A stretch of DNA of 64,000 nt from positions 171,934 through 235,933 of the forward strand of contig NZ_WOTO01000006.1 in assembly GCF_010993775.1 (NCBI RefSeq), read 5' to 3'. Shown here in pieces: positions 51,061 to 64,000 of the stretch. How positions within the stretch are numbered: the stretch's first letter is position 1; each line of letters begins with the position of its first letter. The translations under genes were made by a program, and so were the position numbers. The DNA comes from Fodinicola feengrottensis. GTDB taxonomy: Bacteria > Actinomycetota > Actinomycetes > Mycobacteriales > HKI-0501. Below the pieces are notes generated by a model that ran no database searches, was not told the DNA's origin, and saw nothing but the letters and a program-made list of their open reading frames with translations.

Positions 51061-52173
51061 GTGACTGGCGTGAGAGAGCGTTTGGCGGACGGAGTTCTCG
51101 TCCTGGTGTTGGCGGCGGTTTTCGCGGTTTCCGGCACTTGGCGGTCGTGGGCCGACGCGGGCCGCTGGGACGCCGTCAGCCTGGCTCTGTCGATCGCCTG
51201 CATCGCGGCCCTGCCGCTGCGCCGGAGAATGCCCGCGACAGTGCTGGTCGTGCTGACCGCGGCGACTGCCGGCCACCTGCTGCTGGGGGCTTCCCGGCTG
51301 ATCTATCTGCCGGTGCTGGTGGCGCTCTATGCCGCTTCCCTGCATGGCTCCCGCTGGGTGCGGTGGGGCCTGTGCGCGGTCGCGACGGCGGTGGTCACGA
51401 TCGCGGCGACCACGTTCGCGGGCGTGACCGAAGGTGGCGTGCTGGCGTTGGTGATCTTCGGGGTGGCGTGGCTGCTCGGCGCCGAACGGCATCGGCACAG
51501 CGCCGAGCGCTCGGCGCTGCTGGCCGAGCAGGCCCGCCGCGGCGCCGAGATCCAGTTGGCGCACCAGCAGCATCGCGCGCAGGCCCGGGAGCGGGAGGTG
51601 ATCGCCCGGCGGCTGCATGACGCGCTTGCGCACACGGTCACGGTGATGCTGGTGCAAGCCGAGGCTGTGCGTACGATTGGCCGTCTGACCAGCGACGATG
51701 CCGTGAGAGTCGACCAGATCCTGGCTGCTGGCCGGGACGCCCTCGCGCAGGTGCGGGCGACCCTCGCGGACCTACATGACCCGCTGCCGGACGCCACCGA
51801 CCTCGGTGGCGTCCTGGAGCAGTTGCGAGGGGCCGGCCTCGACATCGCTCCGGTGCCGGACCTGCCGTCCGGCCCGCTGGTCAGCCGGATCGTCATCGAG
51901 GCGGCCACCAACGCGTTGCGGCACGCCGGTCCGGGCACCGCGGTGGACGTACGAGTGGAGCCAGCGCCGCGGCACTGCCGGCTGGTGGTCCGCAGCGGGC
52001 CACCGGCGGCCGGCTGGCCGTCGATCGGCCCGACTCCGGGCCGTGGGCTGCGCGGACTGGCCGCCGAGGCGACCGAACACGGCGGCCGGCTGGCGTACGG
52101 GCCAACCGTGGACGGCGGCTGGACCGTGACCGCTGAGCTCCCTCGTTCGTACAGCTACCCTGGTGGGGAGTGA
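51061..52173 (+). CDS. Two-component sensor histidine kinase (HisKA_3 type)
   Basis: 370 residues, intact, from GTG 51061 (GTG 51070 is also possible). Five or six membrane helices fill residues 10-140; then a coiled linker and the dimerisation box [20 protein letters not shown], with phospho-His about 186; then HATPase_c with [11 protein letters not shown] (N box) and [18 protein letters not shown]. It pairs with the divergent NarL-type regulator; the signal is unknown. Confidence 0.92.
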   Translation: MTGVRERLADGVLVLVLAAVFAVSGTWRSWADAGRWDAVSLALSIACIAALPLRRRMPATVLVVLTAATAGHLLLGASRLIYLPVLVALYAASLHGSRWVRWGLCAVATAVVTIAATTFAGVTEGGVLALVIFGVAWLLGAERHRHSAERSALLAEQARRGAEIQLAHQQHRAQAREREVIARRLHDALAHTVTVMLVQAEAVRTIGRLTSDDAVRVDQILAAGRDALAQVRATLADLHDPLPDATDLGGVLEQLRGAGLDIAPVPDLPSGPLVSRIVIEAATNALRHAGPGTAVDVRVEPAPRHCRLVVRSGPPAAGWPSIGPTPGRGLRGLAAEATEHGGRLAYGPTVDGGWTVTAELPRSYSYPGGE

Positions 52174-52196
52174 TTCGCAGCAGGAGGGAAGGGCTA

Positions 52197-53301
52197 TGAA
52201 GGTGCTCGCCGCCATGTCCGGGGGCGTCGACTCGGCGGTGGCCGCCGCGTTCGCCGCCGAAGCCGGGCACGACGTGACCGGGGTGCACCTCGCGTTGGCC
52301 CGCAACCCGCAGACCCACCGAACCGGTGCTCGCGGCTGCTGCACGAAGGAAGACGCGCACGACGCCCGCCGGGCCGCTGACGTGATCGGCATCCCGTTTT
52401 ATGTGTGGGACATGGCCGAGCGGTTCCACGAGGACGTGATCGAGGACTTCGTCGCTGAGTATGCCGCCGGCCGTACGCCCAATCCGTGCCTGCGCTGCAA
52501 CGAGAAAATCAAGTTCACCGCGGTTCTGGACCGGGCCCGCGCGCTCGGTTTCGACGCTGTGGTCACCGGACACCACGCCCGGCTGTCCACTGTGGACGGT
52601 GTGCCGACGTTGCGGCGCAGCGTTGATTTCGGCAAGGACCAGTCATATGTGCTGGCGGTGTGTACGAGCGAGCAGTTGCGGCACGCGATGTTCCCGCTCG
52701 GGGGCATCACCAAGGACGAGGTGCGCCAACAAGCCGCCGACCGCGGGCTGGCCGTCGCAGACAAGCCGGACAGCCACGACATCTGTTTCGTCTCCGACGG
52801 GGACACCGCCGGGTTTTTTTGCGGCGGGCACTGGGAGAGCGGTCCGGTGAGATCGTGGACGCGGCCAGCGGCGAGGTGGTCGGCGAGCATGACGGCGCGT
52901 ACGCGTTCACCGTGGGGCAGCGCAAAGGACTGAAGATCGGCCGGCCGGCGGCGGACGGCAAACCGCGCTATGTGCTGGATATCGAGCCGGTCTCCAACAC
53001 TGTCCACATCGGACCCGCGGATGCGTTGGACGTCACCGAAGTGCGCGCCGAGCGTCCAGTGTGGACAGACGGCGTCCAGCCGTCTTTTCCGGTGCGGGCA
53101 CAGGTGCAGTTGCGGGCCCACGGCGAGCCCATGGACGCGACCGTCAGCCTGGACGGCGATCAGGTGGTGGCCACCTTGGACAGTCCAGCCCGTGGGGTGG
53201 CGGCCGGACAGGCGCTGGTCGTCTATCGACCCGACGCCGCCGGGGATGTCGTGCTCGGATCGGCCACCATCATGCGGTCCGGCCAGCCGGCGCTGCACTG
53301 A
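52197..53301 (+). CDS. mnmA: tRNA-specific 2-thiouridylase (one frameshift)
   Basis: About 367 residues from ATG 52197 with AGGAGGGAAGGG upstream. Features: PP-loop [13 protein letters not shown], catalytic Cys in [12 protein letters not shown], second catalytic Cys in [16 protein letters not shown], and C-terminal barrel [16 protein letters not shown]. The break is at the T7 run 52814-52820, where the family reads DTAGFLRR. It forms 2-thiouridine at tRNA position 34 using sulfur from a cysteine desulfurase encoded upstream. Order as in Rv3024c. Confidence 0.93.
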
Positions 53302-53335
53302 CCGCCGGCGGATGGGCTACTGGCAGACTGGCGCG

Positions 53336-53662
53336 GTGACCGTGTTGATGGCCGCAGTGTTGATGGCCGCAGTTCCTGCGGCGGCGCGTCCGGTTCGTGT
53401 CGCCGGGGCGCCCAAAGGGCGGGCACCCCACCGCCACGAACCTGGGCGGCCTCCGGCCGCTGCGCGGGCGTGGTTGGGTTGGCCTGGGGTGATGACGATG
53501 GGGACGTTTCGGCGACTGGCTGACGGTGGTGTCCAGTTTTGGTGCATACACGAGGCAACCGAGGTGATCGCGATAGATCTGCACGGCGGCGCCGGCTTTG
53601 AGCGAATCTTCCTGCAGGTGGCCGATCCGGCCGCGGTCGTACGAGAGTTGGCGGCCGCATGA
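53336..53662 (+). CDS. Small hypothetical protein
   Basis: Up to 108 residues from GTG 53336; a shorter start at ATG 53492 (56 residues, GGGG 4 bases upstream) gives only the conserved-looking end FRRLADGGVQFWCIHEATEV. The first half is Ala/Pro/Arg-rich and may not be translated. A perfect 15-bp tandem duplication lies in the long form. It overlaps the start of the MetE-like gene by ATGA. No family recognised. Confidence 0.45.
   Translation: MTVLMAAVLMAAVPAAARPVRVAGAPKGRAPHRHEPGRPPAAARAWLGWPGVMTMGTFRRLADGGVQFWCIHEATEVIAIDLHGGAGFERIFLQVADPAAVVRELAAA
53342..53371 (+). repeat. Perfect 15-bp tandem duplication
   Basis: GTGTTGATGGCCGCA occurs twice in a row, in phase with the hypothetical gene. 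Confidence 0.85.
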
Positions 53663-54722
53663 CTTATGAGCAGGCGTGGGATGAGGCGGCGGCCGTACAG
53701 GCGGGAACGCCGACAGCCCGCTGGCCGGTCGGGGCGGCGACCGGGATCGGGTCGATGCCCGGCACCGATGTGGTCGAGGCGACCGCGACCGTCCTGGGGG
53801 AGCTGCCGGACTTCCCACATTTGCCCGAGTTGCCCGGCCGGGGCGCTGGCGCGGACCTGATCGGGCGGTCCACCGGCATCCTGGTCGAGCTGCCCGTCGA
53901 GGTCGCGGTGACCGCGTGGCGGATGGCATCGCGGCCGGGCCGGGACACCCGCCGGATCGCCGACCTGTTGGCCCGTGACCTGGACACGCTCTCCGAGCAA
54001 GCGGACGGTTACAGCGGCCCGCTCAAGATCCAGGTCGCCGGCCCGTGGACCCTGGCTGGCCAGGGTCGAGCTGCGCAACGGCGAGCGGGTGCTCACCGAC
54101 CACGGCGCCACCGCCGAGCTGGTCGCGTCCCTTGCCCAGGGGCTCGCCGACCATGTCGCGGACCTGCGCCGCCGAGTTCCCGGCGCGACCATCGTCACCC
54201 AACTTGACGAGCCAACCCTGCCCGCTGTGCTGGAAGGTTCGCTGCGTACGGCCAGCGGCTACCGCACGGTTCCGCCGGTCGAGACCACTGTCGTCGAGCG
54301 CGACCTCCGGGCCGTCCTTACCGCCGCCGGCGGCCTGACCGCCATCCACTGCTGCGCCCCAGACGTGCCGCTGGCGCTGCTGCGTCGTACCGGCGTGAGC
54401 GCCGTCGCCGTCGACATGTCCTTGCTGGACCTCGCGGACTCCGCCGAAGTGGACAGGATCGCCGAACACATCGACTCCGGCGTCATCCTGATGGCCGGCG
54501 TGCTCCCCCGGCGACGGCACCGACCCGTCCACTCTGCCAGCCGCCGACGTACTCGCCGACAAACTCCGCAAACTGGTCACCAGCGCCGGCTTCGGACTGG
54601 AACGAGTGCCAGCGGCACTCACCGTCACCCCCTCCTGCGGCCTCGCCGGCGCGAGCGCCGACTACGCCCAGGCAGCACTCAAACGCTGCGTAGAGGTAGG
54701 CCGAGCCCTCGCCGCCGGCTGA
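53659..54722 (+). CDS. MetE-like methionine synthase, C-terminal-domain type (two frameshifts)
   Basis: About 354 residues, much shorter than full MetE (~750), as in the Rv3015c-type protein found before ligA. Elements: TGIGSMPGTDVVEA at the N-terminus, VTQLDEPTLPAV, Zn ligands in TAIHCCAPDVP (His, Cys) and TVTPSCGLAGAS (Cys). Breaks near 54060 and 54510; the corrected end is TGA 54720-54722. With all Zn residues kept it can be a methyltransferase; the methyl donor and acceptor are not known. Confidence 0.85.
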
Positions 54723-54801
54723 TTTTCTCACCCGCGCCACGCCGGTTGGTGCGCGAAATTGTCGTAGGTGTCTGTTTTTTTCTTTCCCCCTCCCTTTGAA
54801 C

Positions 54802-57115
<2,314 letters not shown>

Positions 57116-57195
57116 TCCACAAGCGCGCCCGCGCGTGCACGTGCATCGACGCGCTATCGTCGCGGGAGCGACCTGATGTGCGTCATGGGGGTTTG

Positions 57196-59274
57196 GTGAC
57201 AACAGCCGATCCGCGCGACCTCACGCCTTCTTGGCGTGAGTGGCGATTCTGGCTGTTCGTATGCCTGGCGGCGCTCGCCGCACTGGCCGTGATCAGGTAC
57301 GGAGCGGCCACCGACATTGGCTCGTTGGGTAAACTTCCGCCCTCCTTCTGGGTTATCGCGGCAATGGTGGTGATTGGCGAACTCTGGCCAGTGGCGGCCA
57401 TGGCCACCGACGGTCGCCGGCCGACCGCGCAGGGCAACGGTTTGGTCGCGTCGACCACTTTTGTCTTCGCCGTCCTGATCTTTTGGGGCCTCGGTGCCGC
57501 GATCGTCATTCAGATCATCGGCATCATGCTCGCCGACCTGCCGCGGCGGCGGGCCATCTACCGGACGATTTTCAACATCAGCCAGTACTCGCTCAGCTGG
57601 GCGGCCGCTCACGTCGTCCTGACCGTGATGGTGGCCGACCGGCATCCGGGGTCGCCGCTGGACCTGCACCCGCGGGTGCTGCCGGCGATAGTGCTCGCCG
57701 CGGTGGCGTATTTCCTGGCCAATGACCTGCTGGTCTCGATCATGGCGAAGCTGCACATGGGCGGCACCCTGCGCAGCCATTTCTTCTACGCCTTTGGTTA
57801 CCACCTTTTCAGTGAAGGTGCGTTACTCGCGCTGGCCCCGATCGTGGTGATCGCGCTGCAGCAGAGCCCGTGGTATTTGCCGCTCCTGTTGGTCGCGTTG
57901 ATAGCTGTGCAGCAGAACGCGAGGGTGAGCAACCGGCACCAGCGGCTGGCGCTGCACGACGAGCTGACCGGGCTCGCCAACCGCAAGCTGCTCTACAACA
58001 GCGCGGTGCAGGCGCTTTCGGACGCGCGCGAGACCGGCCGGTCCGTCGGCGTTGCTTTTCCTTGACCTCGACCACTTCAAGAGCGTCAACGACACCCTCG
58101 GCCATCACGTCGGCGACCAACTGCTGCAGGACGTGGCCAACCGGCTCACCCGGTCCGTACGCGCCGACGACATCGTCTCCAGGGTCGGCGGCGACGAGTT
58201 CGCGGTGTTGTTGCCCGGCTTGGTCGACCAGTGGACCGCCGCCGAGGTGGCGGACCGGGTGTCCGACGCGTTGGCCGCGCCGTTCAGCCCGCACGGCGAG
58301 GCGGCCGTACGCATCGACCTTGGCGGCTCGATCGGGATCGCGTTCTTCCCGGCGCATGGCGAGGACGTGGACACGATTTTCCAGCACGCCGACGCGGCCA
58401 TGTACACCGCGAAGTCCCGAGGCCTGGACAGCGTCGTCTATTCCGACCACAGCACCGAAGGCATCGGCGGCGCGATCCTCACCGAGCTGCGGGAGGCGCT
58501 GCAGTCCGGCCCGGAGACGGCCGGCCTCGCCGTGCACTACCAGCCGCAGGTTGAGCTTGGCTCCGGCGAGGTGGTCGGCGTGGAGGCGTTGGTCCGCTGG
58601 CGGCATCAGCGGCTCGGCTGGATCGCGCCCACCGAGTTCGTCCCGATGGCCGAGCGCGGGGTGCTGATCGGCGAGCTGACCCGCTGGATGCTGGACACCA
58701 GCCTCGCTCAGCTGCGTGACTGGGAGGACGCCGGCTTGAAGCTGAGGGTCGCCGTCAACATCAGCGTCCGGGACCTGCAGTCCGTCGAGTTGGCCGACTT
58801 CCTGGCCCGCCGGCTGGTGCACTACCAGCTGCCGGCCGACCGGCTGCGGGTCGAGATCGACGACGCGAGCAGCATCTCCGGCCGGGAGAACGTGCAGGCC
58901 GCTTTGGATGCGCTGGAAGACCTCGGTGTCGGCATCAGCCTGGACCACTTCGGCATTGGCTACTGCAGCCTCACTCGGCTGCGCCGGCTGCCGGTCAGCG
59001 AGGTCAAGATCGACTCGTCGTTCGTCTCGCGGCTGATGTCCGACGACGATGATGCCGCGGTCGTACGCTCGATCGTCGACCTCGCGAGCGCGCTGGAACT
59101 CGCGGTGGTCGCCGAGGGCGTGGAGGACGAGCCGACCTGGCGGGCCCTCGCCGCGTTGGGCTGCAACGGCGCCCAGGGCAACTACTTCGCTCACCCCATG
59201 CCGCCCCCGAGGACGTCGTGCTGCTGCTGCGCGACGGCAGCCGCTTCCCGCTCCTGCGCGCTGTCTCGTCCTAA
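57196..59274 (+). CDS. Membrane GGDEF/EAL protein (two frameshifts)
   Basis: About 693 residues from GTG 57196. The N-terminal ~235 residues contain about seven membrane helices (MASE-like sensor). The GGDEF domain (FLDLDHFKSVNDTLGHHVGD, VGGDEFAVLL) has the active motif. The EAL domain keeps EALVRW, the VNISVRDLQ segment and AEGVED, but the DDFG element is LDHFGIGYCSL, losing the second metal-binding Asp, so phosphodiesterase activity is doubtful. Breaks near 58055 and in the CCGCCCCCG run near 59205. Synthesises or senses c-di-GMP. Confidence 0.88.
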
Positions 59275-59296
59275 CCCGTGCGGGGCGCTGCGGACC

Positions 59297-60001
59297 TCAG
59301 CTGAGGTGGGTGGCGAAAAAGGTGAGCACCCGGCGCCAGGCGTCCTGGTTGGCGTCGTGGTCGTAGCCCAGGCCGGCGATCCGCATCAGCGGAGCGAACG
59401 GGCCGACGGGGAGGCGGTTGGCGAACCCGTGGCCGGCGCCCGCGTACTCCTTGACGTCGTGTACGACCTCGCGTTCGGTCAGCAGCTGGTCGAGCTTGGC
59501 GGCCGCCCCACGCAGCCCGAAGTCGCGTCCGCCGAAGCTCGCCACGATCGGGCAGGCGTCGTCGAAGGCGCTTTCGTCCCGCGGCATCGGTCCGTAGTAG
59601 GGCGCGCTCGCGTCGAACCCGCGGGCCGCGGTGACCAGCGCGAAGCCGCCGCCCATGCAGAAGCCGGCGACACCGACCTTGCCGTTGGAGTTCGGATGCG
59701 AGAGCAGCTCCTGCCGGGCGGCCTCGATGTCGTCGAAGGCCTGGCCCTTCGCGGCAAGCAACTGGCGGAAGACCGACTGGACGCAGCGGACGAAGCCGCC
59801 GCGATGGAACAGGTCCGGCACCAGCGCGAAGTAGCCGGCGGTGCCGAACCGGTCGGCGATCTCCCGTACGTCGTCGGACATCCCGAAGGCGTCATGCACG
59901 ATCACCACGGCCGGCCACGGCCCGTCGCCGGACACCTCCGGCTGCGGCACGGCCAGGTAGCCGTGGATGGATCCGGCCGAGGTGGGGATAGTCACGTCCA
60001 C
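59297..60001 (-). CDS. Dienelactone hydrolase family protein
   Basis: 234 residues, intact, from GTG 60001. Cys nucleophile in GVAGFCMGGGFALV, acid Asp near FGGRDFGLRG, His in GAGHGFANRL: the Cys-Asp-His triad of the family. No signal peptide. Stand-alone gene, convergent with the GGDEF/EAL gene; a perfect palindrome ACCTCAGCTGAGGT spans its stop. Confidence 0.88.
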   Translation of the reverse strand: MDVTIPTSAGSIHGYLAVPQPEVSGDGPWPAVVIVHDAFGMSDDVREIADRFGTAGYFALVPDLFHRGGFVRCVQSVFRQLLAAKGQAFDDIEAARQELLSHPNSNGKVGVAGFCMGGGFALVTAARGFDASAPYYGPMPRDESAFDDACPIVASFGGRDFGLRGAAAKLDQLLTEREVVHDVKEYAGAGHGFANRLPVGPFAPLMRIAGLGYDHDANQDAWRRVLTFFATHLS

Positions 60002-60092
60002 GCAGCTGAACCTACTCCCAGTTTTCTCGCTCGGGAGGGGTCCCACGCCGTCGTTCGTACGATGGGCATCCGCATCGAGGAAGGAAAGCGCT

Positions 60093-60518
60093 GTGATGGC
60101 CCGACCTGTGTTGCCTGAGGATCTTCCGCAAGAGGCCAATCAGGCGTACGGATGCATGGCGATCGCCCTGGGGCTGACCGCGCTGGTGATGGTGGTGAAC
60201 CTGCTGCTGGGCGGCAACCCCTCTGGCGTACTCGGCCTGTTGTTGACGCTCGGCACGTTCTCCGGGACCCAGGCATTGCGACGGCGTGCCCGCTACGGCC
60301 GGACTCTCGCGACGATCTGTGGTTCGGTGCTGGTCCTCATCCAGCTGGGCACGATCGTGCTGATCGTCGCGCTCGCCGCCACTTTCGGTGCGCTGGCGGT
60401 CATCCTGACCACGCTCATTGGCCTTGTCATCGTGGCCCTCGTGGTGGCCACCCTGGTCTTCATGTTCCGCCCCAGCGTCACCGCGTTCCTGGAGGCCACG
60501 CCAGCACCGGCCCGCTGA
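60093..60518 (+). CDS. Small membrane protein of unknown function
   Basis: About 141 residues, intact. GTG 60093 or ATG 60096, both in phase; GAGGAAGGA lies 7 to 10 bases upstream. Four hydrophobic segments (GCMAIALGLTALVMVVNLLL, GVLGLLLTLGTFSGTQAL, ICGSVLVLIQLGTIVLIVAL, LIGLVIVALVVATLVFMF). No family recognised. Confidence 0.72.
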   Translation: MMARPVLPEDLPQEANQAYGCMAIALGLTALVMVVNLLLGGNPSGVLGLLLTLGTFSGTQALRRRARYGRTLATICGSVLVLIQLGTIVLIVALAATFGALAVILTTLIGLVIVALVVATLVFMFRPSVTAFLEATPAPAR

Positions 60519-60615
60519 GCCAGCCGGGCGTAATGCAGTGGAGGTCGGGTAGGGGTGAGTCCGTAAACTGAGTGATCGATCCATCGCTCACGGACGAAAG
60601 CGAGCCCGCATCAGC

Positions 60616-60915
60616 ATGTCCGTCATCACCCGAGCCGAGGTTCAGCATCTCGCCAAGCTGGCCCGGATCGAGCTCACCGACGACGAGCTCGATCACTATT
60701 CCGGCCAGCTCGACGTGATCCTGTCCTCGATCGCCCAGATCTCCGAGGTCGCCGCGGATGACATCCCGCCGACCTCGCACCCACTGCCGCTCACCAACGT
60801 GATGCGGCCGGACCAAGTGCGTCCGTCGCTGCCGGCCAACGACGTGCTGGCCGGCGCGCCGGCGGCCGAGCAGCAGCGCTTCCGGGTGCCGCAGATCCTG
60901 GGAGACGAACAATGA
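60616..60915 (+). CDS. gatC: Asp/Glu-tRNA amidotransferase subunit C
   Basis: 99 residues, intact. It starts [20 protein letters not shown] and ends [11 protein letters not shown], the GatC pattern. Overlaps the gatA start by ATGA. Links GatA and GatB in the enzyme that converts Glu-tRNA(Gln) and Asp-tRNA(Asn). Confidence 0.95.
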   Translation: MSVITRAEVQHLAKLARIELTDDELDHYSGQLDVILSSIAQISEVAADDIPPTSHPLPLTNVMRPDQVRPSLPANDVLAGAPAAEQQRFRVPQILGDEQ

Positions 60916-62416
60916 GCGACCTGACCGCGCTGACGGCGGCTGAGCTGGGCAGCAAGATCGCCAGCCGCGAGGTCAGCAGCCGGGAGGTCGTGGATGCCCA
61001 CTACGACCGGATCGCCAAGGTCGACGACAAGGTGCACGCCTTTCTGCACCTGGGACACCGAAGGCGCCCGCAAACAGGCGGACGAGGTCGACGCGCGGAT
61101 CGCCAAGGGCGAGAAGCTCGGCCCGCTCGCCGGGGTGCCGCTCGCGCTCAAGGACGTGATCGTCCAGAAGAACGTGCCCACCACCGCGGGATCCAAGATC
61201 CTGGAAGGCTGGCGCCCGCCGTACGACGCGACCGTGGTCAAGCGGCTGCGCGAGGCCGGCATCGTCATCCTCGGCAAGACGAACATGGACGAGTTCGCGA
61301 TGGGCTCGTCGACGGAGCATTCGGCGTACGGGCCGACCCACAACCCGTGGGATCTGGAGCGCATCCCGGGTGGTTCCGGCGGCGGCTCGTCGGCGGCGGT
61401 GGCGGCCAGGATGGCGCCGTTGGGCATCGGTACGGACACCGGCGGCTCGATCCGGCAGCCCGGTGCGGTCACCGGCACGGTCGGCATGAAACCGACGTAT
61501 GGCGGCGTCTCGCGTCATGGCCTGATCGCCTTCTCCTCGTCGCTCGACCAGGGCCGGCCCGGTCACCCGCAACATCCTCGACGCGGCGCTGCTGCACGAG
61601 GTCATCGGCGGTCACGACCCGATGGACTCCACGTCGATCGACGCACCGGTCCCGCCGGTCGTCGAGGCCGCCCGGGCGGCTGACGTGAGTGGCATGCGGA
61701 TCGGTGTCGTACGAGAGTTCGCCGGCGATGGTTATCAGCCCGATGTGAGCGCCCGCGTCGACGAGGCGGTCGCGTTGCTGACCAAGCTCGGCGCCGAGGT
61801 CGTCGAGGTGTCGTGCCCGCACTTCGTGCATGCCCTCCCGGCGTACTACCTGATCGCCCCCAGCGAGTGCTCGTCCAACCTGGCCCGCTTCGACGCCATG
61901 CGTTATGGCCTGCGGGTCGGCGACGACGGGACGAAGTCGGCCGAGGAGGTCACCTCGCTGACCCGTGCGGCCGGCTTCGGAGCCGAGGTCAAGCGCCGGA
62001 TCATGATTGGGACGTACGCGCTGTCCTCCGGCTACTACGACGCCTATTACGGCCAGGCGCAGAAGGTGCGGACTCTCATCACCCGCGACTTCGAGGCCGC
62101 GTTCGAGCAGGTCGACGTGCTCGTCTCGCCGACCACGCCCACCACGGCGTTCAAGATCGGGGAGCGGGTTGACGACCCGATGCAGATGTATTTCGCCGAC
62201 CTGTGCACCATCCCGTCGAACCTGTCCGGTGGTGCCGCGATGAGCGTTCCGGTCGGGGTGGACTCGAACAACCTGCCGGTGGGCCTGCAGGTGATGGCAC
62301 CCGCGATGGCCGACGACCGGCCGTATCGGGTGGGTGCCGCGCTGGAGGCGGCGCTGACCGAGCAGTGGGGCGGCTCGCTGCTGAGCCGCGCGCCGGAGCT
62401 GGAGGAGTCCAAGTGA
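60912..62416 (+). CDS. gatA: Asp/Glu-tRNA amidotransferase subunit A (two frameshifts)
   Basis: About 500 residues. Amidase triad: Lys in [11 protein letters not shown], cis-Ser in [13 protein letters not shown], nucleophile Ser in [12 protein letters not shown]. Breaks near 61050 and 61555. Overlaps the gatB start. It hydrolyses glutamine to feed ammonia to GatB. Confidence 0.94.
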
Positions 62417-63916
62417 GCGACTTGATGCCGTACGACGAGGCGGTCGAGAAGTTCGACCCGGTTTTCGGTCTTGAGGTGCACGTCGAGCTGGGCACCGCGA
62501 CCAAGATGTTCTGCGGCTGTTCGACGGTGTTCGGCGCCGAGCCGAACACCCAGACCTGCCCGACCTGTCTGGGCTGGGCATGCCCGGCGCCCTGCCAGTG
62601 GTCAACGAGCTGGGCGTCGAGGGCGCGATCCGGATCGGCCTCGCGCTGAACTGCTCGATCGCGCCATGGAGCCGGTTCGCCCGGAAGAACTACTTCTATC
62701 CGGACATGCCGAAGAACTTCCAGACTTCGCAATATGACGAGCCGATCTGTTTCGACGGCTATCTGGACGTCGAGGTCGACGGCGAGACGATTCGGGTCGG
62801 CATCGAGCGCGTGCGCACATGGAGGAGGACACCGGCAAATCGCTGCACGTGGGCGGCGCTACCGGTCGCATCCAGGGCGCCTCGCACTCGCTGGTCGACT
62901 ACAACCGCGCCGGCATCCCGCTGATCGAGATCGTCACCAAACCGGTCGAGGGCATCGGCGCGCGTACGCCCCAGGTCGCTCGCGCGGTTGTCGGTGAGAT
63001 CCGCGAGATCGTCCGCGGCCTCGGGGTGTCCGAGGCACGGATGGAGCGCGGCCAGCTCCGCTGTGACGCCAACCTGTCGCTGCGCAGGTCGCCGGACGTG
63101 CCGTTCGGCACCCGGTCCGAGACGAAGAACGTGAACTCGCTGCGCAGCGTCGAGCGAGCCTTCACCTACGAGATCCGCCGGCAGGCCGCGCTGCTGACCG
63201 ACGGCGGCACGGTCGTACAGGAGACCCGGCACTTCCACGAGGACAACGGCTCCACCACCTCCGGCCGGATCAAGGAGGAGGCGGAGGACTACCGCTACTT
63301 CCCGGAACCCGACCTGGTCCCGGTGGCGCCTCCCGCCGAGTGGGTGCAGAAGCTGCGTGCCGCACTGCCCGAGCGGCCGAGTGAGCGCCGCCGCCGGCTG
63401 CAGTCCGAGTGGGGATTCTCCGACAAGGACATGGCCTCCGCGGTCGGTGCCGGTGCTGTCGACCTGATCGAGGCGACGGTGGCGGCTGGTACGACCTCGG
63501 ACACGGCCCGCAAGTGGTGGCTGGGTGAGTTGGCTCGGCGGGCCAACGAAAACGGCCTGGACCTGGACGCCCAGGGCGTCACCCCGGCGCAGATCGCCGA
63601 GCTGCAGTCGCTGGTCGACTCGGGCCGGTTGAACGACAAGCTCGCTCGGCAGGTGCTGGAGGGCGTGTTGGCCGGCGAAGGCTCGCCGACCGAGGTCGTG
63701 CAGGCCCGCGGCCTGGAGGTGGTGTCCGACACCGGTGCGCTCAGCGCCGCGGTGGACGAGGCGATCGCCGCCAACCCGGACGTGGCCGACAAGATTCGCG
63801 CCGGCAAGGTCGCCGCCGCCGGCGCCCTCGTCGGTGCCGTCATGAAGGCCACCAAGGGATCTGCCGACGCCAAGACCGTCCGCGACCTCATCCTCGAGAA
63901 GCTGGGCACCGTCTAA
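62413..63916 (+). CDS. gatB: Asp/Glu-tRNA amidotransferase subunit B (two frameshifts)
   Basis: About 500 residues from GTG 62413, overlapping the gatA stop. Signatures: [67 protein letters not shown] and [13 protein letters not shown]-terminal GatB_Yqey domain ending DLILEKLG. Breaks near 62575 and 62815. It phosphorylates and amidates misacylated tRNA. Confidence 0.95.
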
Positions 63917-63945
63917 GGGCGGTCGCGGAGGTCCTCTTGCAGAAC

Positions 63946-63997
63946 GACGCCTAGCGTCTGGGGACGGTCCCTCTCTGGCGTGAGACGCCTAGCGTCT
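63946..63997. repeat. Two copies of a 14-bp repeat at the window end
   Basis: GACGCCTAGCGTCT occurs at 63946-63959 and 63984-63997, start-to-start spacing 38. Each copy holds the inverted arms GACGC/GCGTC around CTA. GGGACGGTCCC lies between them. The first copy is 29 bases after the gatB stop; each could be a small hairpin. More copies may continue outside the window. Confidence 0.6.
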
Positions 63998-64000
63998 TGC

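Noticed and set aside
58052..60118. Extension of the EAL frame beyond 59274 over the dienelactone hydrolase region
   Set aside because: The extra sequence is the antisense of the hydrolase; a one-base correction in the CCGCCCCCG run gives the expected EAL end and TAA.

Overview
The window is about 64 kb of high-GC DNA from a non-mycobacterial actinomycete. The evidence is GC-rich third codon positions, many GTG starts, a complete mce lipid-import type operon, a mycothiol-type nitroreductase, a DUF222/HNH endonuclease pair, and a conserved actinobacterial housekeeping block (etfBA, cysteine desulfurase, mnmA, MetE-like, ligA, gatCAB) in the same order as Mycobacterium tuberculosis Rv3031 to Rv3009c.

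Layout. 0-7.4 kb: DUF885 protein (cut by the window edge), DeoR regulator with an overlapping MFS transporter, then a glycosyltransferase, an alpha/beta hydrolase and a UDP-sugar epimerase. 7.4-11.7 kb: two opposed DUF222/HNH endonuclease genes in gene-poor DNA. 11.7-25.3 kb: a mce cluster with two secreted proteins, two YrbE permeases, MceA-F, then two Mce-associated membrane proteins, a further secreted protein and a second Mce-associated pair; a PucR/CdaR regulator converges on its end. 26.8-31.7 kb: a YcxB-like protein, then a leftward operon (nitroreductase, two cupins, MFS exporter) divergent from a MocR regulator. 31.8-35.5 kb: a large secreted subtilase. 35.6-37.9 kb: a GH57 glucan enzyme and a methyltransferase (Rv3031/Rv3030-like, linked to methylglucose lipopolysaccharide synthesis). 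38-45.7 kb: a small secreted protein, TetR/hydrolase pair, acyl-CoA synthetase/dehydrogenase/TetR operon, HD protein, GlxA-type AraC regulator. 46-49 kb: etfBA and cysteine desulfurase. 49-52.2 kb: membrane protein, polysaccharide deacetylase, divergent two-component system. 52.2-64 kb: mnmA, MetE-like protein, ligA, GGDEF/EAL protein, dienelactone hydrolase, membrane protein, gatCAB.

Quality warning. About 32 genes, including ligA, gatA, gatB and mnmA, which are normally indispensable or highly conserved, are interrupted by single-phase frameshifts, more than 55 in total. Many lie at or next to homopolymers, including runs of 8 to 11 identical bases that are out of place in GC-rich coding sequence. 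The simplest reading is uncorrected indel error in a long-read assembly. I therefore annotate broken genes as whole coding regions with frameshift positions stated, not as pseudogenes.

The most interesting modules are the accessory secreted and duplicated membrane genes around the mce operon, the MocR/nitroreductase/cupin/MFS unit, and a three-segment mutually exclusive RNA fold ahead of ligA.
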